Of a DNA stretch of 64,000 nucleotides, positions 58,952 to 64,000 are shown piece by piece. The stretch comes from an uncultured Sphaerochaeta sp. (lineage in GTDB: Bacteria; Spirochaetota; Spirochaetia; Sphaerochaetales; Sphaerochaetaceae), in NCBI RefSeq assembly GCF_963667405.1, contig NZ_OY763408.1:1263757-1327756 (forward strand), given 5' to 3'. How positions within the stretch are numbered: position 1 is the first letter of the stretch; every line of letters begins with the position of its first letter. The notes under the pieces were generated by a model. The model saw nothing but the letters and a program-made list of their open reading frames with translations, ran no database searches and had not been told where the DNA came from. The translations under genes were made by a program, and so were the position numbers.

Positions 58952-59926
58952 ATGGAACAATTCAAGGGCAGGATACTCAGGGGTATCAACAATATTTACA
59001 CGGTTGAGGCAGAGGGAAAAACGCTGCTGTGCCGTATCAAGGGCAAACAGTTGTCGGTCAGTGAGGAGGAGTACAACCCCCTTGCTGTGGGTGACTGGGT
59101 GCTTGTGGTCCCCACCAATGAGAAGGAAGGCCTCATCACTGAGCGCCTGCCCCGTGCAAACTGTTTCCAACGTTGGAATGTCAAGGGTTCCACGAACCAG
59201 ACAGTGGTTGCGAACATGGACATGATCGTCTGCGTAACCAGTGCCGACACTCCACCCTTCAGACCGCGTTTCATCGATCGTGTCATCGCCTGCAGCCAGG
59301 CTGTCGAAGTCATGATTGTCATGAACAAGAGCGATATTCTGCTTACCGAAGATGAGTATGAGCGCTTCGTCCTCTACAAGAAGCTCGGCTACCGCATCCT
59401 GGGAGTCAGCGCACTCAACGGAGAGAATATCGAGGAACTCAAGGAAGCGATTGCAGGCAAGCTTGTTGCCTTCGTCGGACAGAGCGGAGTAGGGAAGTCC
59501 ACCCTGATCAACCGTATTCTTGGCAGCGAACAGCGAACAGCCGAAGTATGCGAAAAGTACAATCGGGGAAGGCATACCACCAATCACGCGTTGTTGCTCA
59601 CCTATGGACCCTTCCGTATCGTGGACACCCCGGGAGTCAGGGAGATCATGGTGCCCCATACCGATCCTCACCGCTTGCTTTCTGCGTTCCCGGAGTTTGA
59701 AGCGTATGCCTCCGGTTGCGCCTATGAAGGGTGCCTGCATCAGGATGAGCCCGATTGCAAGGTGAAAGAGGCTGTGGAAGAGGGGTTGATCCACTACGAC
59801 CGCTATGAGAGTTACCTGAGGATGCTTGCTTCCCTTGATGAGAAACAACCTGCATGGGTCGGCAAGCATGATCGTTCGAAATCCTGGCAAACCAGAATGG
59901 ATACCGATGCATCACAAGAGTATTGA
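58952..59926 (+). CDS. rsgA: Ribosome small-subunit-dependent GTPase A
   Basis: The 324-residue circularly permuted GTPase helps mature the 30S subunit. It has an OB-fold N-terminus, G4 MNKSD, the G1 loop GQSGVGKST, G3 DTPG, and the C-terminal zinc-binding region CAYEGCLHQDEPDC. The N-terminus MEQFKGRI fits the family, so ATG 58952 is firm although no ribosome site precedes it. It overlaps mutS2 by 20 bases. Confidence 0.96.
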   Translation: MEQFKGRILRGINNIYTVEAEGKTLLCRIKGKQLSVSEEEYNPLAVGDWVLVVPTNEKEGLITERLPRANCFQRWNVKGSTNQTVVANMDMIVCVTSADTPPFRPRFIDRVIACSQAVEVMIVMNKSDILLTEDEYERFVLYKKLGYRILGVSALNGENIEELKEAIAGKLVAFVGQSGVGKSTLINRILGSEQRTAEVCEKYNRGRHTTNHALLLTYGPFRIVDTPGVREIMVPHTDPHRLLSAFPEFEAYASGCAYEGCLHQDEPDCKVKEAVEEGLIHYDRYESYLRMLASLDEKQPAWVGKHDRSKSWQTRMDTDASQEY

Positions 59927-62255
59927 GGACCTTGCTTTTCAGCAGGTCCTGTCACAGATACAAGCAATGGCCCTCTCCGAAGAGGGACGTACGGAACTGC
60001 CCAAACTTCCGTTTCTCTATGACAAGGAAAGCCTGGGAAAGAGGCAGACGCAACTGGCGTCGCTTCTCAGGCTCAGGTCGCTCCAGCCGAATACCAGTCT
60101 CTCTTCGTTCCCTTCAGTGACAGAGCAGGTGAAGCACCTCTCTGATCCCAGGTTCAGCCTTGAGGGAAGTGAGCTGTATGATCTTGGATGGTACATCCGT
60201 TCTTCACATCAGCTGCATCAGTTCTGCCACAGCGCTCTCGACGACGGAACCACGTTTGCGGTCCTTCACCCACTGATGGGGGAGAGCTTTTCCCAAGAAC
60301 TGCTCACCCTTGCCCAGGCGATTGAGGATACCCTCGATGCCTCCGGCCAGGTGAAAGAGTCCCATCCGGCCCTTCGCACCTTGCGAAAGCAGGTTGAAGC
60401 CGCCAAGCAGGAGCGCTCGCGCTACTGCAACCAATTCATCCAGCGCAACAAGGAAGCTGTCCAGTCGGACCAGGAAGCCTTGCGTGACGGCAGGCTTGTC
60501 ATCCCTGTGCGCAGTGACCGGCGTGCAGCCGTGCAAGGGTTCATCACCAGCACTTCCTCAAGCGGAAGTACCGTCTTCATGGAACCGTATGCCCTGGTGG
60601 AGATGAACAACTCGGTGGTGATGGCCCAGAATCAGATCCTCATTGAAATTGCCAAGATTCTCGCCGAGCTGAACGCAAAGGCGGGGATGTGCCGTCTTGA
60701 GCTCATCGATTTGCTTGCGAAAGTCGGAAGAACCGATGCGTTGCTCTCCATTGCCCAGTGGACGGAGAACTATGATGCCCATGCCACCGATTTGTCATGC
60801 GACCAGGTGAATCTGCTCGAAGCAAGGCACCCACTTCTGGGAAAAAAGGCTGTTCCCATCAGCATAAAGCTGGATGAGGTGATCAAGGCCGTGGTCATCT
60901 CCGGTCCGAATGCCGGAGGCAAGACGGTTACCATCAAGACGGTGGGATTGTTTGCCTTGCTCAACCAGTTCTGCGGCTATCTTCCTGCAAAGGAGGGGAG
61001 CAGTCTCCCTCTCTTCGACAATGTGTTCACCGATATCGGTGACGAGCAGTCCATTGAGGCTGCGCTCTCCACCTTCAGCGGGCATATGAAACAGGTTGGC
61101 ATGATCCTGCGCAGCATCTCTTCCCGCTCCCTGGTCATCCTTGACGAGTTGGGCAGCGGCACCGATCCTGTGGAGGGCTCTGCGATCGCTCGCTCAACCC
61201 TTGAGTACTGCCTCCAGCATGCAGCGCTTACCCTGGTAACCAGTCATCATGGTGTGCTCAAGCAGTTTGCCTATGCAAAGCAAGAGGTGATCAACGCTTC
61301 CATGGAGTTCAACGAGCACTCCCATCTTCCCACCTTCCGTGTCATCCAGGGTTTGCCCGGGGAGAGCCATGCCCTCGATACCGCAAGACTGATGCTGCTT
61401 CCGGATGAGGTGCTTGCCAAGGCCGAACAGTATCTGGGTAGTGAGGCGGTGCAGATCGGCTCCATCATCAAGGATCTTGAGGCTAAGCGACGGGAACTTG
61501 AACGGGAAGAACGCGAAATGCACCAGCGTTTTCTCGCCCTTCAGCGTGAAGTGAAAGAAATCCAGCTGAAAGAACTGAGGATCAAGCAACGGGAAACACA
61601 GCTCAAGCAGGAACAAACCACCTCCCTGAATCGTTTCCTTCTGGAAAAACGCAAGGAGCTTGAGAATCTGGTCAGCGATCTCAAGCAGGGGGAGCTTACC
61701 AAGACCAAGACCAAAAGTGTGAAGACCTTTGTCCAGACCATTGAGGAGAAGGTCAAGCTGAGCGAGCAAGAGCTGGGGGAAGCCGAAGAAGCGTTGGAAG
61801 AAGATATAAGCGGTGAGGATGTTGTCCTCAGCGAAGGCATGGATGTACTGTGCGGTACGGCAAAACGCGAAGGCAAAATCCTCAAGGATCTGGGAAAGGG
61901 ACGCTTTCTGGTTGCCTTGGGCAGTATGCGCATGACACTGAAAGCTTCCCAGCTCTCGGTGCCGAAACGGCAGGAAACAGCGGTTTCGGTGATGTTCCAA
62001 TCCTCGGCAGCCGAGCCGAAGCTGACATTGGATGTACGGGGAATGACCTTGGAACAGGCTTTGGCCGCCTTGGATACCCAGCTTGAGAGTGCCCTGGTGC
62101 ATGGGATGACCACCTTTTCCATCATCCATGGCTATGGGGATGGCATTCTGAGCAAAGGAATCGGTGAGTATCTTCGCTCACAGCGATCGGTCAAGGACCA
62201 TCGGTTCGCCTTGCCCGAGGACGGCGGCATGGGCAAAACATACGTGATGCTTTAG
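59907..62255 (+). CDS. mutS2: Endonuclease MutS2 (Smr domain)
   Basis: The 782-residue protein has the MutS core helical region, the ATPase with Walker A GPNAGGKTV and Walker B VILDELGSGTDP, a long coiled coil (~520-640) and a C-terminal Smr nuclease domain (LDVRGMTLEQALAALD, then IIHGYGDGILSKGI). MutS2 suppresses recombination or rescues collided ribosomes in other bacteria. ATG 59907 lies inside the rsgA end; pairing with a ribosome GTPase gene suits the ribosome-rescue role (inference). An intrinsic terminator follows. Confidence 0.96.
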   Translation: MHHKSIEDLAFQQVLSQIQAMALSEEGRTELPKLPFLYDKESLGKRQTQLASLLRLRSLQPNTSLSSFPSVTEQVKHLSDPRFSLEGSELYDLGWYIRSSHQLHQFCHSALDDGTTFAVLHPLMGESFSQELLTLAQAIEDTLDASGQVKESHPALRTLRKQVEAAKQERSRYCNQFIQRNKEAVQSDQEALRDGRLVIPVRSDRRAAVQGFITSTSSSGSTVFMEPYALVEMNNSVVMAQNQILIEIAKILAELNAKAGMCRLELIDLLAKVGRTDALLSIAQWTENYDAHATDLSCDQVNLLEARHPLLGKKAVPISIKLDEVIKAVVISGPNAGGKTVTIKTVGLFALLNQFCGYLPAKEGSSLPLFDNVFTDIGDEQSIEAALSTFSGHMKQVGMILRSISSRSLVILDELGSGTDPVEGSAIARSTLEYCLQHAALTLVTSHHGVLKQFAYAKQEVINASMEFNEHSHLPTFRVIQGLPGESHALDTARLMLLPDEVLAKAEQYLGSEAVQIGSIIKDLEAKRRELEREEREMHQRFLALQREVKEIQLKELRIKQRETQLKQEQTTSLNRFLLEKRKELENLVSDLKQGELTKTKTKSVKTFVQTIEEKVKLSEQELGEAEEALEEDISGEDVVLSEGMDVLCGTAKREGKILKDLGKGRFLVALGSMRMTLKASQLSVPKRQETAVSVMFQSSAAEPKLTLDVRGMTLEQALAALDTQLESALVHGMTTFSIIHGYGDGILSKGIGEYLRSQRSVKDHRFALPEDGGMGKTYVML

Positions 62256-62264
62256 GTTTTTTCC

Positions 62265-62290
62265 AGCCCTTCTTTACAGAGGGGCTTTTT
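62265..62290 (+). terminator. Intrinsic terminator after mutS2
   Basis: AGCCCTTC and GAGGGGCT pair around six bases and are followed by TTTT. Confidence 0.85.
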
Positions 62291-62304
62291 AGTGGTATAA
62301 CTTA

Positions 62305-62321
62305 TTTAGTAATTTACTAAA
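62305..62321 (+). promoter_or_regulatory. 17-base perfect palindrome upstream of GIY-YIG gene
   Basis: TTTAGTAA and TTACTAAA flank one central T. A -10-like TATAAC lies four to nine bases upstream, so a bound protein would block transcription. It does not match the other operators in the window. Confidence 0.6.
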
Positions 62322-62330
62322 GGTATTTAA

Positions 62331-62675
62331 ATGAAGATTGATAAGAAACAATTGAAAGAACAGTACAAGGAGAGCAAACCCCCGATGGGTTGCTTTTCCC
62401 TGACCTGCCTTCCTGATGGAACCCGATACATCGGAAGCACCAAGAACCTTGGGGCGGCCCGCAACTCACTGATGTTCCGTCTCAGTATCGGGGCCCTGCA
62501 GAACTATCCCGAATTGCAGCGTCACTACACGAAGTTCGGCCCTTCGCAGGTTCCCTTCACCGTATTGGAAGAGCTGGAGTATGAAGAGGATGTACAGTCG
62601 TACGATGAGCAGCTGAGAACGCTGAAAGCGTTGTACCTGGAACGATATGCAGATGCAAAGGAGTTGTTGGTATGA
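62331..62675 (+). CDS. GIY-YIG nuclease-like protein
   Basis: The 114-residue protein matches the GIY-YIG core: GCFSLTCLPDGTRYIGSTKNL (GCF in place of GIY, then YIG), RLSIGALQNYPELQRHYTKFG and the glutamate segment FTVLEELE. It is a stand-alone domain without a DNA-binding partner, so the substrate is unknown. AAAGGT precedes ATG 62331, just after the palindrome. The next gene overlaps its stop by four bases. Confidence 0.8.
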   Translation: MKIDKKQLKEQYKESKPPMGCFSLTCLPDGTRYIGSTKNLGAARNSLMFRLSIGALQNYPELQRHYTKFGPSQVPFTVLEELEYEEDVQSYDEQLRTLKALYLERYADAKELLV

Positions 62676-63151
62676 AGATTCCCACAAGTTTGAAACACAA
62701 GCCGGTGATTGTGGTAAACAATTATGAGCACGTGGATGGAAAGGTCGCCAATGAGAGCGACGCAAAAGGCTTGTCCATCGGGCTGGCCCAATGGAATGAC
62801 CGTGGCTCGGTTGAGGCGAGTGCGAAGGTCTGGAGACATACGGGGGAGAAGTGGTCACGTCAGAGTGAGGAGCTTCCCTTGCATCGTGTGCTGGATTTGG
62901 CGCTGCTCATCTGCAGGACAAGTCTCTATTTCCAGGATGCTTACCGGTTCCCCAAGTACTATGACCCTGCGGATCCACAGATCGACCGCATCGGCATGCA
63001 AGGCGATGCCATGACTGTTGAGGTGTGCACCACCAACGAGATGATCGATACGGATATCCGCTTGCTTGCAGATGTGCTGGGAGGAGAGGGCGAGCGTTTG
63101 GGTGAACGGTTCCGTTTGCTCAGCGACATGCTCAAGCGAATGGGCTATTGA
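62672..63151 (+). CDS. Uncharacterised protein, possibly DUF6530-like
   Basis: The 159-residue protein starts MKIPTSLKHKPVIVVNNYE and has LSIGLAQWNDRGSVEASAKVW, GEKWSRQSEELPLHRVLDLA and LICRTSLYFQDAYRFP. No signal peptide or membrane helix is visible. The closest family I can suggest is DUF6530, with limited certainty. Its start overlaps the GIY-YIG gene (ATGA), so the two are translated together from one regulated promoter. Confidence 0.75.
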   Translation: MKIPTSLKHKPVIVVNNYEHVDGKVANESDAKGLSIGLAQWNDRGSVEASAKVWRHTGEKWSRQSEELPLHRVLDLALLICRTSLYFQDAYRFPKYYDPADPQIDRIGMQGDAMTVEVCTTNEMIDTDIRLLADVLGGEGERLGERFRLLSDMLKRMGY

Positions 63152-63198
63152 GCTCATCAAGAGGCGATGCTACTATGCAAGGGTAAGAGGAGTTTACT

Positions 63199-63984
63199 AT
63201 GAGTGATTACATGGAAGGAACGGGAATCCAGTACCATTTGCATATCAAGCAAGGGGATGTCGGCAGGTATGTCATTCTCCCCGGGGATCCCAAGCGGGTC
63301 CCGCTCATCGCTCGCTATCTCGACGACGCAAAGCTGGTTGCCGACAGCCGCGAATATGTCACCTATACCGGCATGTTGGATGGGGAGCGTGTATCGGTCA
63401 CCTCGACGGGAATCGGGGGACCCTCCGCATCCATTGCGATGGAAGAGTTGTACAAGTGCGGAAGCGACACCTTCATCAGGATGGGAACCTGCGGCGGCAT
63501 TGCCCTTGATGTCATGGGTGGGGATGTGGTCATTGCCACTGCCGCTGTCCGGATGGAAGGCACCAGCCGTGAGTATGCACCGATCGAATTCCCAGCCGTT
63601 GCCTCCTTTGAGGTGGTGGAAGCCTTGGTTGAGGCGGGCAGGCAACTGAAAAAGCGCAGCCATACCGGAGTTGTGCAGTGCAAGGACTCCTTCTATGGAC
63701 AGCACGACCCGGCCATCATGCCGGTCAGCTATGAGCTGATCAACAAATGGGAAGCATGGAAACGGCTGGGGGTGCTTGCCAGTGAGATGGAGAGTGCCGC
63801 TCTCTTTGTGGTTGCTGCCCGTCTGGGCGCACGATGCGGAAGTGCCTTCTTTGTGGTAGGAAACCAGGAACGGGAGATTCTCGGTCTGGAAAACCCAAAA
63901 CTGCATGATACGGAGGATGCCATCCGCCTGACGGTGCAGGGCTTACGCAATCTCATCGCGCGCGACCGGGAACTTGGTCGTTGA
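63199..63984 (+). CDS. udp: Uridine phosphorylase
   Basis: The 261-residue enzyme splits uridine to uracil and ribose-1-phosphate. It shows [11 protein letters not shown] at the phosphate site, [23 protein letters not shown] and the ribose-binding [20 protein letters not shown] fits the uridine rather than the purine branch. AGAGGAG precedes ATG 63199. The uracil it releases could be reused by the phosphoribosyltransferase-like protein at 43699-44763. Confidence 0.94.
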   Translation: MSDYMEGTGIQYHLHIKQGDVGRYVILPGDPKRVPLIARYLDDAKLVADSREYVTYTGMLDGERVSVTSTGIGGPSASIAMEELYKCGSDTFIRMGTCGGIALDVMGGDVVIATAAVRMEGTSREYAPIEFPAVASFEVVEALVEAGRQLKKRSHTGVVQCKDSFYGQHDPAIMPVSYELINKWEAWKRLGVLASEMESAALFVVAARLGARCGSAFFVVGNQEREILGLENPKLHDTEDAIRLTVQGLRNLIARDRELGR

Positions 63985-64000
63985 ATACCGCCGTTTTTCG

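Noticed and set aside
1..64000. CRISPR array, insertion sequence, prophage or integrative element
   Set aside because: No regularly spaced direct repeats, transposase, integrase or phage structural genes were seen. The two tRNA genes show no attached integrase or duplicated 3' end in the window.

Overview
The window is a gene-dense chromosomal segment with about 67 protein-coding genes, two tRNA genes, one cobalamin riboswitch, no rRNA, no CRISPR array and no recognisable insertion sequence or prophage. Gene content fits a free-living or gut-type fermentative spirochaete of the Sphaerochaeta kind: several carbohydrate ABC transporters, sugar-binding proteins whose signal peptides lack a lipobox cysteine, several cyclic-di-GMP enzymes with PAS sensors, and DUF3793 beside flavodoxin. 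The taxonomic call is inference from gene content and base composition.

Layout. 1-9.4 kb: a Y-family polymerase-like gene cut by the left edge (it lacks the catalytic acids, ImuB-like), a DUF72 protein, a membrane diguanylate cyclase, catalase, a HAD phosphatase, and a coupled pair made of a PAS-only protein and a giant periplasmic-binding/PAS/GGDEF/HD-GYP protein. 9.5-12.6 kb: a sugar ABC transporter operon with a palindromic operator. 12.7-14.1 kb: another GGDEF protein and a hypothetical gene. 14.3-19.1 kb: a maltose-type ABC transporter operon ending in malQ. 19.2-25.2 kb: DUF72, LigB-type dioxygenase, PhzF, MORN protein, 5'-nucleotidase, and an SPFH protein with a ribbon-helix-helix partner. 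25.5-30.7 kb: a four-gene arginine-to-spermidine operon (speA, carboxynorspermidine dehydrogenase and decarboxylase, speB). 30.6-38.7 kb: flavodoxin/DUF3793, a row of single genes with their own promoters, tRNA-Met, CYTH, heme-degrading-type and Gfo/Idh genes, membrane proteins and an acyltransferase. 38.7-41.5 kb: a cobalamin ABC transporter under a B12 riboswitch. 41.6-50.2 kb: rnhA, paired half-size chromate transporters, a TPR lipoprotein, upp, adk, a LacI regulator divergent from a cytosolic GH13 enzyme, and an IMP dehydrogenase. 50.3-64 kb: a 1479-residue PAS/GGDEF/EAL protein, tRNA-Val, a CmpB-type membrane protein, a YggS/RluD cluster, an MBL-fold protein, a pentapeptide protein, rsgA-mutS2, a GIY-YIG gene pair, and uridine phosphorylase.

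How genes work together. The maltose-type operon at 14.3 kb and the GH13 promoter at 46.7 kb share the 10-base palindrome AAACCGGTTT inside or just after consensus promoters, and the LacI gene lies beside the second copy. This defines a candidate maltodextrin regulon (uptake, 4-alpha-glucanotransferase, GH13 hydrolase, repressor). The polyamine operon encodes a complete route to spermidine that does not need S-adenosylmethionine decarboxylase.

Most notable pattern: at least eleven genes have no usable Shine-Dalgarno sequence. Each instead has a sigma70-like -10 hexamer ending 6-8 bases before the start codon, in ten cases with a -35 match at 16-18 bases, so the predicted transcription start falls on or next to the ATG. 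The remaining genes mostly have clear Shine-Dalgarno sequences. This suggests routine leaderless mRNA in this organism. I found no defence island or obviously new enzymatic system.
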